64,000 nt of DNA from contig NZ_JAJIWP010000003.1 of assembly GCF_020880975.1 (NCBI RefSeq), positions 992,001-1,056,000 on the forward strand. Reading direction: 5' to 3'. Below, one piece after another: positions 45,954-55,099 of the stretch. This DNA comes from Mucilaginibacter sp. UR6-1. Its GTDB lineage: Bacteria > Bacteroidota > Bacteroidia > Sphingobacteriales > Sphingobacteriaceae. The notes under the pieces were generated by a model that was not told where the DNA came from, made no database searches, and saw only the letters and a list, made by a program, of their open reading frames with translations. Position numbers and translations under genes: made by a program. The number at the start of each line of letters is the position of its first letter. Position 1 is the stretch's first letter.

Positions 45954-46961
45954 TTATCCTTTTTTAAACTTATCTGCTAATAGTTTCAGCATATCATCAT
46001 TAACGGGTTTTGCCGGGGTATCATCCTTTTTTGGATAATTATTGTTAGGGCGGTTATTTTGATATTGCGGTTTCTGATAGTCCTTTTTTTCAAAGTTTTG
46101 TTGTACCGGTTGCTGTGGTTTGGGCTGCTGCGGGCGGTTTTGTCTTTCAACGGCCTTCTTGGCATTCCAGCGTTTGTGTATGTCCTCCAGTTTACGTTTG
46201 GTATACAGCGGGAAATCGCCCTGCATCATCCACGAGTAGTAGCTTGGCTCGGCATCAAATACATCCTCAACGCGTTTGCCTTTATGCTTGCCAAAGTTTA
46301 TAAGTTCTTCGCCATCCTCGTTATAAACCAGTCTGCCGGCAAAATCAACCGGTTTGCTCAGGTTGGTAAATTTGTGCAGCGCCTCAACATCACCAACAAC
46401 GGGTATGCTGCGTACGCCTTTTTTATCTTCCCATTCGGTGCCGTGGTAACGGGCTACCTGGGCTAAAAGCACCTCCATAGTAGCGCGGGTATCAGCCTCG
46501 GCACTGTGGGCGTTAATAATATCCTTGCTGCAATAAAATTGATATGCGGCTTTCAAAGTGCGCTGTTCCATCTGGTGAAAAATGTTCTGTACATCTACAA
46601 AATGGCGGTTCTCCAGGTCAAAATTCACTTTCGCACGTAAAAACTCCTCCATCAGCATAGGTATATCAAACTTGTTGGAGTTATAACCGGCCAGGTCGCT
46701 GTCGCCAATAAAATCGGCAATATCCTGGGCCAGCGCCTCAAAAAAAGGCTCGTTAGCAATGTGCTCATCATAAATACCATGCACTAACGACGATTCCAGC
46801 GGTATAGGCATACCCGGGTTTACGCGCCAGGTTTTTATTTCTTCGCTATCGTCAGGATGTAATTTTATAACAGCTATCTCTAATATGCGGTCGGAACCAA
46901 GGTTGGTGCCGGTAGTTTCAAGGTCGAAAAATGCCAGCGGGCGCTTCAAAATCAATTTCAT
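45954..46961 (-). CDS. DnaQ-like 3'-5' exonuclease
   Basis: An exonuclease of the DnaQ/epsilon type of about 335 residues. Exo I is LAFFDLETTGTNLGSD, Exo II ADSLAGYNSNKFDIPML-like (SDLAGYNSNKFDIPML), and Exo III AHSAEADTRATMEV. After the nuclease domain (about 5-165) comes a conserved stretch with NFGKHKGKRVEDV, then a Pro/Gln/Asn-rich tail. The start at 46961 is preferred; the frame is open three codons further. It may edit DNA or trim RNA; it is not the usual polymerase subunit by its C-terminal extension. Confidence 0.88.
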   Translation of the reverse strand: MKLILKRPLAFFDLETTGTNLGSDRILEIAVIKLHPDDSEEIKTWRVNPGMPIPLESSLVHGIYDEHIANEPFFEALAQDIADFIGDSDLAGYNSNKFDIPMLMEEFLRAKVNFDLENRHFVDVQNIFHQMEQRTLKAAYQFYCSKDIINAHSAEADTRATMEVLLAQVARYHGTEWEDKKGVRSIPVVGDVEALHKFTNLSKPVDFAGRLVYNEDGEELINFGKHKGKRVEDVFDAEPSYYSWMMQGDFPLYTKRKLEDIHKRWNAKKAVERQNRPQQPKPQQPVQQNFEKKDYQKPQYQNNRPNNNYPKKDDTPAKPVNDDMLKLLADKFKKG

Positions 46962-47098
46962 CAGTGGCAAAGGTCATAAAAAACTTTTAGTTGTTTAAAT
47001 TTATTTAGCGATATGGCTATCCAAAGTTTTACAGCTATTTACAATTACGCAGTATTGTAGTAATTTTACCGCAATAAAAGATCGGACTTTATCACTTC

Positions 47099-49078
47099 AT
47101 GAAAAAATTTTTACTCGCCCTGGCTCCGGCCATTTTTGCACTTTGCACCTCAGTTAACGCACAGGATTTTGATTACGGTAAGTTTTCGTATGATGAGCTT
47201 AACAGCAAATCATACAATAACGATACATCAGCCCACGCTGTAGTTTTAAAGGAATATGGTAATGCCCGCATTGGTGAGGCTGACCGTATTACGGTTGAAT
47301 TTGACTATCATGTTAAAATCAAAATATTTGATAATAAGGGCTTTGATAATGGCAATATTGAAATTCCGATACGTGTAAACTCAGATTCGGGCGAAGAAAT
47401 AACAGATGTTGAGGGTGTTACCTATTACATTAACGAAAAGGGTGAAGCAGTACGTGCCGAACTCAATCCTAAAAATGTATATACCGTAAAGGATAACATA
47501 TATTGGACTACCGTGAAATTTGCTATGCCCGCGGTACGTAATGGCTGTGTTATTGAGTATAAGTATCATTTACGCAGTCCTTATATCTTTAAATTCAAGA
47601 GCTGGGATTTTCAGTCGGATATTCCAAAAGTATCGTCGGTTTACCAGGTGAGGTTGCCTGCTGTTTATAACTATAAAATATCATTACGCGGCTTTTTAAA
47701 ATTGCTTGAGGGTAAAGAGTATGAGCCGCAGCTTGACCGTGAATGTTTTAGTGTGAACGGTATTAAGGCCGATTGCTCCAGGTTTTTGTTTGCCATGAAG
47801 GATATTCCGGCGTTTAAGGAAGAGGAATACATGACCTCGAAAAATAACTTTTTATCGGCCCTTAACTTTGAGCTGGAGGATTATACCAGTTTAAACACCG
47901 GCTCAAAAGTAAAGGTAACTAAAGAGTGGAAGGATGTTGACCGTGAAATGAGGACGGAGGAAAGCTTTGGCAGCCAGCTAAAAAAGAAAGACTTTTTTAA
48001 GGATAAACTGGTGCCGGTACTTGCCGGTAAAAGCACTAATCTTGAAAAAGCACAGGCGGTTTATCACTTTATCCAAAAAAATATAAAGTTTAACAAGATT
48101 TACGGCATGTATTGCGGCGATGGTGTTAAAAAATCATTCGAGAAACATACAGGCAATTCGGCCGATATAAATATTGCGTTGATAGTAGCTCTGAAAAGCG
48201 CCGGCATTGACGCAGATGCCGTAATCATGTCAACGCGCGATCATGGGCAGGTAACTAAGATATACCCCGTTTTAAGTGAGTTTGATTATGTAGTTGCCAA
48301 AGCCGAAATTGACGGTAAAAGCTACTTTTTAGATGCTACCGACCCGTTGCTGGGTTTTGGTATGTTGCCTTTTCGCTGCCTGAACGATCAGGGCAGAGTG
48401 TTTAGCCTGGAAAAACCTTCCTTCTGGATAGATTTTGCTATCCAGAAGGAAACAACCACCTATTCGCTTGATTTTAAGTTACAGGAGAACGGTAAGCTAA
48501 AAGGTACCATATCCAGCTATTTAACCGGGTACGATGCCTACCGTAAACGCGCCCAGATCAAAAAATTCAATACCGTTGACGAGTTTATTGAAAACTACGA
48601 CGAGAGGATGTCTAAAATCAAAATACTTAAAGGCACTATTAACAATATTGACAGCCTTGAAGCAGCACTGATAGAAAAATATGAGGTTGAAATTGATGTT
48701 TATGATAACCTGGATGCTAAAAAGTTTACCTTCAATCCCTTTCTGCTGAATAAAATCACCGAAAACCCGTTTAAGCTCGAAGAACGGAATTATCCTGTTG
48801 ACTGGGGAGTAGCCTCAACTGAAAGGATAACCCTCAACATTGAGCTGCCGCAAAACTATAAGGTGGAGTACTCTCCAAAAAACGTAGGCCTGGCACTGCC
48901 TGATAATGGCGGCCGTTTTATTACTAACTTTAATACCACTGGTAATGTGTTCACATTTTCTCACATCATCCAGCTAAACAAGCCTGTATATTCAGCTTCA
49001 GAATATCCATATATTAAAGAATTGTTTAACCAGATCATCCTGGCACAAAAGGTTGACCTGTTATTTACTAAAGGATAA
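47099..49078 (+). CDS. DUF3857/transglutaminase-like protein lacking the catalytic Cys
   Basis: A 659-residue secreted protein (signal peptide about 1-21): DUF3857 domain (about 45-240), a transglutaminase-like core (about 300-420) and a C-terminal DUF3858-like beta domain. At the usual catalytic position the sequence is KHTGNSADINIALI, with Ser354 where the active Cys of the neighbouring paralogue stands, so it is probably a non-catalytic member. RDHG further on is conserved in this subgroup. It is followed by its paralogue 9 bases later. Biological role unknown. Confidence 0.85.
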   Translation: MKKFLLALAPAIFALCTSVNAQDFDYGKFSYDELNSKSYNNDTSAHAVVLKEYGNARIGEADRITVEFDYHVKIKIFDNKGFDNGNIEIPIRVNSDSGEEITDVEGVTYYINEKGEAVRAELNPKNVYTVKDNIYWTTVKFAMPAVRNGCVIEYKYHLRSPYIFKFKSWDFQSDIPKVSSVYQVRLPAVYNYKISLRGFLKLLEGKEYEPQLDRECFSVNGIKADCSRFLFAMKDIPAFKEEEYMTSKNNFLSALNFELEDYTSLNTGSKVKVTKEWKDVDREMRTEESFGSQLKKKDFFKDKLVPVLAGKSTNLEKAQAVYHFIQKNIKFNKIYGMYCGDGVKKSFEKHTGNSADINIALIVALKSAGIDADAVIMSTRDHGQVTKIYPVLSEFDYVVAKAEIDGKSYFLDATDPLLGFGMLPFRCLNDQGRVFSLEKPSFWIDFAIQKETTTYSLDFKLQENGKLKGTISSYLTGYDAYRKRAQIKKFNTVDEFIENYDERMSKIKILKGTINNIDSLEAALIEKYEVEIDVYDNLDAKKFTFNPFLLNKITENPFKLEERNYPVDWGVASTERITLNIELPQNYKVEYSPKNVGLALPDNGGRFITNFNTTGNVFTFSHIIQLNKPVYSASEYPYIKELFNQIILAQKVDLLFTKG

Positions 49079-49087
49079 ATTTTAAAA

Positions 49088-50995
49088 ATGAAGCATTTAT
49101 ATTTCCTGATCATACTGCTGGCGGCGGGCCTTGCAGCCAGGGCACAGCAAAATCTGGATGTATCATTAGTACCTAAGCAATTGCTGCCCTATGCCTCATC
49201 GGTTATACGGTATTGCGATGAATCGGTACAGGTTGATGACCCGGGTTCGCAAACCTACCGTATAAAAAAGGCGATAACCATTTTTAACAGCAGTGGTGAT
49301 AGCGATGCCGAGATATTGGTATGGCATGATAAAAGTACATCCATACGATCAATAAAAGGGTTGGTGTATGATGGCAGCGGTAAGTTGCTCTCAAAATTCA
49401 GCGAAAGTAACTTTGAGGATGCTTATGCGGGCAACAATTTTTCGTTGTTTGAGGATACCCGGGTGATGCACTTCAGGCCCGCTGTGGTTGATTACCCTTA
49501 TACCATAGCGTATGAGTATGAAACGCGCGAAAAGCAAACCTTGTATTTTAGCAGATGGTTGCCCGCCAATAATACCAATATGGCGGTTGAGCATAGCACA
49601 TTCACGTTTATTTGCAAGCCCGGTTTTAATATACGCTATAAGGAGGTAAACTTACCGGTAAAGGTGCAAACAGGTACCAATAAAGCCGGTATGAATACCT
49701 TTACCTGGCAGGTAAGTAACTTAAAAGCCACACGCGAAGAACCTTACAGCGCTGACCCTGAAACATTTTTAGCCATGGTTAAAATTGCGCCGGTTAATTT
49801 TAAATATGGCGCGCTTAACGGCAGCTTTAACAACTGGAATGAGTTAGGAAAGTGGATGTATACCCGCCTGCTTGCCGGCCGGCAGGTGCTTGCCCCGGCT
49901 ACCGTAGCCGATGTTAAGGAACTGGTAAAAGATATTCCTGATGAAAAAGCCCGTGCTAAAAAGATATATGAATACATGCAGCAGCGTACACGGTACATCA
50001 GTATACAGATAGGGATTGGCGGTTTTCAGCCTTTTCCGGCAACGGATGTTGACAGGCTTAACTATGGCGATTGCAAGGCACTGGTTAACTATACCCAGGC
50101 TTTATTGGCTGCGGCTAACATACCCTCATACTATTGCGTAGTTGAAGCAGGCAGCCGCAAGGTGAATTTTGACCCGGTGTTTGCAAGTATGAATGATGGT
50201 AACCATGTGATATTATGCCTGCCTTTTAAAAACGATACTACCTGGCTGGAGTGTACCAGCCAGAAAATGCCATTTGGTTACCTTGGCGACTTTACTGACG
50301 ACCGCACCGTGCTGGCCTGTACTCCTGAGGGCGGTATGATATTACACACGCCGAAGTATATTGCCGAAAAGAATTTGCAGGTACGTAAAGCCGAGCTTAC
50401 ACTTGATTCGGCAGGAGAGGTTGCAGGCAGTATGAAAACTGTTTATAAGGGTACGCAATACGAAAATCAGGAAGAACTGACCTATGAGGCTCCTGCCGAT
50501 CAGTTGAAGCAGATTAAAAAGACCTATCATATTAATAACCTTGAAATAGGCAGGCTAAAGTTTGATAAGATCAAGAATATTTATCCGGAGCTAAATGAGG
50601 AGTTACAGTTTAGCGCCCGCAATTATGCTTCAATAGCGGGTAGCAAGCTGCATTTTACACCTAATTTGGCTAACCGTAGCCGTGGCATTCGCGAAGTGCG
50701 TAACCGTTTAACCGATGTTTGCATACAGCGAGGTTATACCGATGAGGATGAGATAATTTACACCCTGCCTGCAAATAATTACAGGCACGAAAAAAAGCCG
50801 ATCGCTATTAGTATTGATAAGCCTTTTGGCAAGTATACAGCCTCGCTTACTTTACAAGGCAATAAGCTGATCTACAAGCGCAACATGAAACTCATAGACG
50901 GCACTTACCCTAAAGAAACCTATGCCGAAATGGTGAAGTTTTTTGAGGATATAGTGGATGCTGATAATTATAGTGCCATATTGGTTAAGGAATGA
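49088..50995 (+). CDS. DUF3857 domain transglutaminase-like protein
   Basis: A 635-residue secreted paralogue of the gene before it (signal peptide about 1-19). DUF3857 (about 45-230) is followed by a transglutaminase core in which Cys329 in YGDCKALVNYTQALL occupies the catalytic position and His comes from GNHVILCLPF. A C-terminal beta domain ends the protein. It may act on surface proteins or glycans; the substrate is unknown. A 13-bp hairpin terminates the pair. Confidence 0.87.
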   Translation: MKHLYFLIILLAAGLAARAQQNLDVSLVPKQLLPYASSVIRYCDESVQVDDPGSQTYRIKKAITIFNSSGDSDAEILVWHDKSTSIRSIKGLVYDGSGKLLSKFSESNFEDAYAGNNFSLFEDTRVMHFRPAVVDYPYTIAYEYETREKQTLYFSRWLPANNTNMAVEHSTFTFICKPGFNIRYKEVNLPVKVQTGTNKAGMNTFTWQVSNLKATREEPYSADPETFLAMVKIAPVNFKYGALNGSFNNWNELGKWMYTRLLAGRQVLAPATVADVKELVKDIPDEKARAKKIYEYMQQRTRYISIQIGIGGFQPFPATDVDRLNYGDCKALVNYTQALLAAANIPSYYCVVEAGSRKVNFDPVFASMNDGNHVILCLPFKNDTTWLECTSQKMPFGYLGDFTDDRTVLACTPEGGMILHTPKYIAEKNLQVRKAELTLDSAGEVAGSMKTVYKGTQYENQEELTYEAPADQLKQIKKTYHINNLEIGRLKFDKIKNIYPELNEELQFSARNYASIAGSKLHFTPNLANRSRGIREVRNRLTDVCIQRGYTDEDEIIYTLPANNYRHEKKPIAISIDKPFGKYTASLTLQGNKLIYKRNMKLIDGTYPKETYAEMVKFFEDIVDADNYSAILVKE

Positions 50996-51022
50996 TTTTT
51001 AACCGAAACGCTGTAAAACAAT

Positions 51023-51049
51023 AAAGGTGCTTAAATTTTAAGCACCTTT
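51023..51049 (+). terminator. Terminator of the DUF3857 pair
   Basis: AAAGGTGCTTAAA (51023-51035) and TTTAAGCACCTTT (51037-51049), a nearly perfect palindrome, between convergent genes; probably bidirectional. Confidence 0.85.
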
Positions 51050-51069
51050 ATTGTTAGGTATGTAAAGTA

Positions 51070-52089
51070 TTAACCTATCACTTCGTTAATACTCATCTCT
51101 CTTATTTCTTTCACCTCGTTAGGGCGACCATTTTTGAATGCTTTGCGTGGTGTAAGGCCGAGCAATTCAAACATAGCCATATCATCAGCAAAGGCAGGGT
51201 TTGGCGTGGTCAGCAGTTTTTCTCCTGCAAATAATGAGTTAGCACCTGCCATAAAGCAGAAGGCTTGTTCAAGCGTGCTCATTTCGGTACGGCCTGCTGA
51301 AAGGCGTACAACGGTGCGTGGCATAATAATACGCGCGGTAGCTATCATGCGCACCATATCCCAAATGGCAACGCGTGGCTGATCTGCCAGCGGGGTGCCT
51401 TTAACAGGCACCAGCGCATTAATGGGGACCGATTCCGGATGCTTAGGCAGGTTTGATAGGGTCTTCAGCATCGATATACGATCCTCAACCGTTTCGCCCA
51501 AGCCGATGATGCCGCCGCTGCAAACCGTAATTTTAGCCTTGCGCACGTGTTCCAATGTTTTCAGGCGGTCGTCATAAGTACGGGTGGTAATAATACGCTT
51601 GTAATCATCCTCTGAGGTATCCAGGTTGTGATTGTAGGCATACAGACCGGCATCGGCCAAACGCTGTGCCTGGCTTTCGTTAAGCATACCCAGGGTACAG
51701 CAAACTTCCATATCCAGCTCGTTCACGGCTTTCACCATATCAATCACTTTATCAAAGTCGCGGTTATCACGCACTTCGCGCCAGGCTGCACCCATGCAAA
51801 GGCGGGATGCACCACCGGCTTTAGCCCTTTCGGCGGCGGCAACCACTTCATGCTTAGGCATCATGGCGTGCACTTCAACACCGGTGTTGTAGCGCGCGGC
51901 CTGCGGGCAATACGCGCAATCCTCGGTGCAACCACCTGTTTTAATTGATATTAGTGAACTTATTTGTACTTCGGAGTAGTCCTTGTTCTCGCGGTGAATA
52001 GTGGCCGCGCGGTAAACCAGGTCAAGCAATGGCGAGTGGTAAATCTCGGCAATTTCTTCCTGTGTCCAGTTATTTCTTACCTCTGTCAT
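51070..52089 (-). CDS. bioB: Biotin synthase
   Basis: A 339-residue radical-SAM enzyme that inserts sulfur into dethiobiotin. The cluster motif is GGCTEDCAYCPQ with Cys54, Cys58 and Cys61; later SAGRTEM and CFMAGANSLFAGEKLLTTPN are family landmarks. Length is normal. No other biotin gene lies in the window. A -7-like TAAATTTG (complement of 52109-52116) lies 19 bases before the start, overlapping the end of mgtE. Confidence 0.96.
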   Translation of the reverse strand: MTEVRNNWTQEEIAEIYHSPLLDLVYRAATIHRENKDYSEVQISSLISIKTGGCTEDCAYCPQAARYNTGVEVHAMMPKHEVVAAAERAKAGGASRLCMGAAWREVRDNRDFDKVIDMVKAVNELDMEVCCTLGMLNESQAQRLADAGLYAYNHNLDTSEDDYKRIITTRTYDDRLKTLEHVRKAKITVCSGGIIGLGETVEDRISMLKTLSNLPKHPESVPINALVPVKGTPLADQPRVAIWDMVRMIATARIIMPRTVVRLSAGRTEMSTLEQAFCFMAGANSLFAGEKLLTTPNPAFADDMAMFELLGLTPRKAFKNGRPNEVKEIREMSINEVIG

Positions 52090-52108
52090 CTCTTCAATTT
52101 TGATGGTT

Positions 52109-52116
52109 CAAATTTA
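52109..52116 (-). promoter_or_regulatory. -7 box of bioB
   Basis: TAAATTTG on the minus strand, 19 bases before the bioB start, overlapping the mgtE stop codon. Suggests bioB has its own promoter. Confidence 0.4.
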
Positions 52117-53463
52117 TAATAAAAGCTTTGAAGCTACCCATAAAGGCAGCAAAAAACCAAAACAATCTGTAAATGTGGTTATTATGATGGATGATGCCAC
52201 TGCCGGATCAATGCCGACACGTTTAAGTATCAATGGTATGGATGCCCCGGTAATACCTGCAATGAGCAAATTGCACGTCATTGCTATAAAAAGCACCAGC
52301 CCGAGCATTGGGTTGGCATCATAAAATAAGGCCACAAGCAGCACGATAAGGCCGTTGGATGCACCGTTGATCATACCCACCAATAACTCTTTTAAAACGG
52401 TTCGGTAAGCCTGGTTGTCGGTCAAATCACTTAACGAGATACGCCTTACCGTAACAGCCAGTGCCTGCGTGGCCGCGTTGCCGCCCATACCGGCAATAAT
52501 GGTCATGTATGCAGACATGATGGGCAGCGCCTTAACCGTATCATCAAAACTCCTGATAATGGATGCCGCAAGGAAAGCGGTACCCAGGTTAATTACCAGC
52601 CAGGGCAGGCGACTTTTTACCGCATCCTGCCAGCTACCGCTTAGTTCCTCATCTTCTGATACACCGGAGATCTTCAATATATCCTCAGTGTTCTCTTCCT
52701 GCATTACATCTATAATATCATCAACCGTAATACGGCCAAGCAGCTTCATGTGCTCATCAACCACGGGGATGCTGTTTATATTGTATTGCTGTATAAGGCG
52801 GGCCACTTCTTCCTGGTCAACGTTGGCTTGTACGTGCACAAACTCGGTTACTACCAGTTCGCTCACCATTACATCATGGCGTGCTTTAATAATATTTTTG
52901 AGTGATACGATGCCCTGTAGTATATCATTATCGTCCACCGCGAAAACAGTGTAAAATTCTTCCTGTTCTTCTGATTGTTTGATAATGGCATCCAGCGCCT
53001 CCATTTTGTTCATGCCGATGTTTACCGTAGTGATCTCAGTGGTCATCAGGCCACCGGCAGTATCATCGGCATAACTTAGCAGGGTGCGTATATTGCTGGC
53101 ATCCTCGTGGTCAAGGTCGCTCAATATTTCCTGCTGTTCATCCTCGTCAAGCTGGGCAATAATGTCAGTAGCTACGTCATCATCCAGTTCCTCAACAATC
53201 TCGGTGCGTTTCTCCGGGTCAAGGTTAATTAATATATCTTCCGGGTGATGCTCCTCATCCATCTCGGCAATTACATCCGAGGCAAAGTCGGCCGGGAGTA
53301 CAGAGATGATCTTTTCCCTGGCTTCCTGCGGGAGTTTCTCAAACAATATGGCAATCTCCGAGGCATGGTACTCATTCAGAATTTTCTCTAAATCAGCATC
53401 ATTGCCCTCAAGCGCGAGCTTAATGCGCTGCAGGTCGGTTTTATCAAGTTCAAAGGATTGCAT
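52114..53463 (-). CDS. mgtE: Magnesium transporter MgtE
   Basis: A 449-residue Mg2+ channel/transporter. An N-terminal helical MgtE_N domain (about 30-130; ADFASDVIAEMD), two CBS domains (about 135-260; GRITVDDIIDVMQEE at the end) and five C-terminal membrane helices (about 285-449) with MSAYMTIIAGMGGNAATQALAV. Magnesium senses through the N and CBS domains and closes the pore. Domain content and length are typical. Confidence 0.95.
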   Translation of the reverse strand: MQSFELDKTDLQRIKLALEGNDADLEKILNEYHASEIAILFEKLPQEAREKIISVLPADFASDVIAEMDEEHHPEDILINLDPEKRTEIVEELDDDVATDIIAQLDEDEQQEILSDLDHEDASNIRTLLSYADDTAGGLMTTEITTVNIGMNKMEALDAIIKQSEEQEEFYTVFAVDDNDILQGIVSLKNIIKARHDVMVSELVVTEFVHVQANVDQEEVARLIQQYNINSIPVVDEHMKLLGRITVDDIIDVMQEENTEDILKISGVSEDEELSGSWQDAVKSRLPWLVINLGTAFLAASIIRSFDDTVKALPIMSAYMTIIAGMGGNAATQALAVTVRRISLSDLTDNQAYRTVLKELLVGMINGASNGLIVLLVALFYDANPMLGLVLFIAMTCNLLIAGITGASIPLILKRVGIDPAVASSIIITTFTDCFGFLLPLWVASKLLL

Positions 53464-53500
53464 ACCTGCCTAATGTAACTAAAAATGTAGCTTAATAAAA

Positions 53501-53530
53501 ATAAAAAAGGGCGGTTATTCACCGCCCTTT
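53501..53530 (-). terminator. Terminator between the small unknown gene and mgtE
   Basis: Stem AAAGGGCGGT (53506-53515) / ACCGCCCTTT (53521-53530), loop TATTC; followed on the minus strand by a T-rich run. Confidence 0.85.
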
Positions 53531-53549
53531 GATCATCAATGCTTTATTG

Positions 53550-53828
53550 TTAAGCCACTTTTTTGAGTTTGTATGAGGTGTTTTCGTGATTGATCACCAA
53601 TTCATCCAAACCAACGGATTCAACCATAATGCGGCGCTCGCCGGATCGGTCGTAATTATGTACAACCAGGCACAGGCCATCATCGGTACGCATAACACGA
53701 AACGGTGATACAATAGTGCCGGATACTTTGGCATCCTTAAAATAGCTGATCTTTAAAAGGTGGCGTACAAAGTCAAATTCAAATCTTTTCTCGTTTTCAA
53801 GATAGATTCCCAAAGGCAGGCTGTTCAT
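53550..53828 (-). CDS. Small conserved-looking protein of unknown function (92 residues)
   Basis: A 92-residue soluble protein without signal or membrane segment. It opens with NSLPLGIYLENEKRFEFDF, is rich in charged residues and predicted beta strands (VMRTDDGLCLVVHNYDR, RIMVESVGLDELVI), and ends in YKLKKVA. I do not recognise a family. It has its own terminator and a 92-base upstream gap to the DinB gene, so it is likely a single-gene unit. Confidence 0.7.
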   Translation of the reverse strand: MNSLPLGIYLENEKRFEFDFVRHLLKISYFKDAKVSGTIVSPFRVMRTDDGLCLVVHNYDRSGERRIMVESVGLDELVINHENTSYKLKKVA

Positions 53829-53920
53829 GTTTAAATAGGTAAATTACAACTGATAAACAGGTTGCGCCGGGTGAATGTTTTATTCCGTAAAACTATTTTT
53901 AAAGCCTGATGCGCGCTTGA

Positions 53921-54424
53921 TTAACCAAATGTCCGGTCGTCTGCTGATGGGCCGTAGATAGATGGTACCGGTATATCATTCAACCGCATGTAAACCGTTA
54001 ATTGCCCGCGGTGGTGCACCATGTGGTTTATGCTCGATTCAATGCTGTCCTTTTGTGCTTCGGTATGTAAAACTGTACCATTATTTTTTAGCGAGAATGT
54101 ACCGTCCAGGTCGCCATCCTTAACACCGGCCAGCATGTCAACAGCTTTTTGCTGGTTCTCCTTAAAATGGTTAACCAGTTCATCAGTAGTTTTGGGTTCA
54201 AAGTGCGTGTAAGTTGCAAAGTCAATATCATTGCCTTGTGCAATGTGATAGATCCACAGCGGAATTTCGGCAACCAGCAAGGCCAGGTAGCCCAATGCCA
54301 TTGATTTTTCGTGCGGCTTATAACCAAATAATGATTCGGGGATGCGTTCCAGGCATTTCAATGATGCGGTGTATTCGGCCTCTAATTCATGAATACGGGC
54401 CTTTGCAAAATCAACGTCGTTCAT
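53921..54424 (-). CDS. DinB family protein
   Basis: A 167-residue four-helix protein of the DinB/DUF664 metal-binding superfamily. The putative metal ligands are the His in LWIYHIA and the His pair in SINHMVHHRGQLTVYMR near the C-terminus. Members are thiol transferases or damage-induced proteins of mostly unknown role. Confidence 0.87.
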   Translation of the reverse strand: MNDVDFAKARIHELEAEYTASLKCLERIPESLFGYKPHEKSMALGYLALLVAEIPLWIYHIAQGNDIDFATYTHFEPKTTDELVNHFKENQQKAVDMLAGVKDGDLDGTFSLKNNGTVLHTEAQKDSIESSINHMVHHRGQLTVYMRLNDIPVPSIYGPSADDRTFG

Positions 54425-54474
54425 GGTGATGGTTTTAAATGAACTACGTTTTTGACAGCCGGATTGTTTGCTGT

Positions 54475-55092
54475 TTAGCTTTGATACAGGAACTTAACTT
54501 TTACGCCTTCAACCGTGTTTAAACGGCCTAATACCTTATTAACCTGCTGCTGCCTGATGGATAGGATGATGCTACATTGGTTATCAAACGCTTGCTCAAT
54601 AACCTCTGTATCCTCATCTTTAACTATCCGCATCACATCGTTCATCTGCAAATAATCAAAGCCGATGTTGTAAACATCATTAACGGTTTTTTGTACGATG
54701 GTTGCCAGTTTTACGGCTTCCTCGGTAGCGGTTTTGTAGGCGTTGATAAGCCCCGGTACACCCAGCAGCGTGCCGCCAAAGTAGCGTACCACAACTACAA
54801 AAACGTTGGTAATGTTATACGATAGTAAAGTGTTTAGTATAGGCCTGCCCGCGGTGCCTGATGGTTCGCCGTCGTCGTTCAAGCGAAAAATGGAACGGTC
54901 GGGCGTTAGGCGCAATGCCCAGCAATGGTGGCGGGCTTTAGGGTGCTCATGCTTTACCTGCGCCAGCAGCGCCTTAACCTCATTTTCGGATTTTATAGGG
55001 AATATATAACCAATGAATTTGCTGCCGCGATCGCTGAATATGCCCTCAGCAGGTTTTTCAATAGTTTGGTAGGTGTCGTCAAAAAGCATCAA
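54475..55092 (-). CDS. YigZ/IMPACT family protein
   Basis: A 205-residue protein of the UPF0029/YigZ family. The conserved core is KHEHPKARHHCWALRL and NDDGEPSGTAGRPIL, followed by VVVVRYFGGTLLGVPGLI. The C-terminal part has a ferredoxin-like DUF1949 domain. It lies 7 bases after ribD and is probably co-transcribed with it. Function is unclear; eukaryotic relatives regulate translation. Confidence 0.92.
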   Translation of the reverse strand: MMLFDDTYQTIEKPAEGIFSDRGSKFIGYIFPIKSENEVKALLAQVKHEHPKARHHCWALRLTPDRSIFRLNDDGEPSGTAGRPILNTLLSYNITNVFVVVVRYFGGTLLGVPGLINAYKTATEEAVKLATIVQKTVNDVYNIGFDYLQMNDVMRIVKDEDTEVIEQAFDNQCSIILSIRQQQVNKVLGRLNTVEGVKVKFLYQS

Positions 55093-55099
55093 AATAAAA

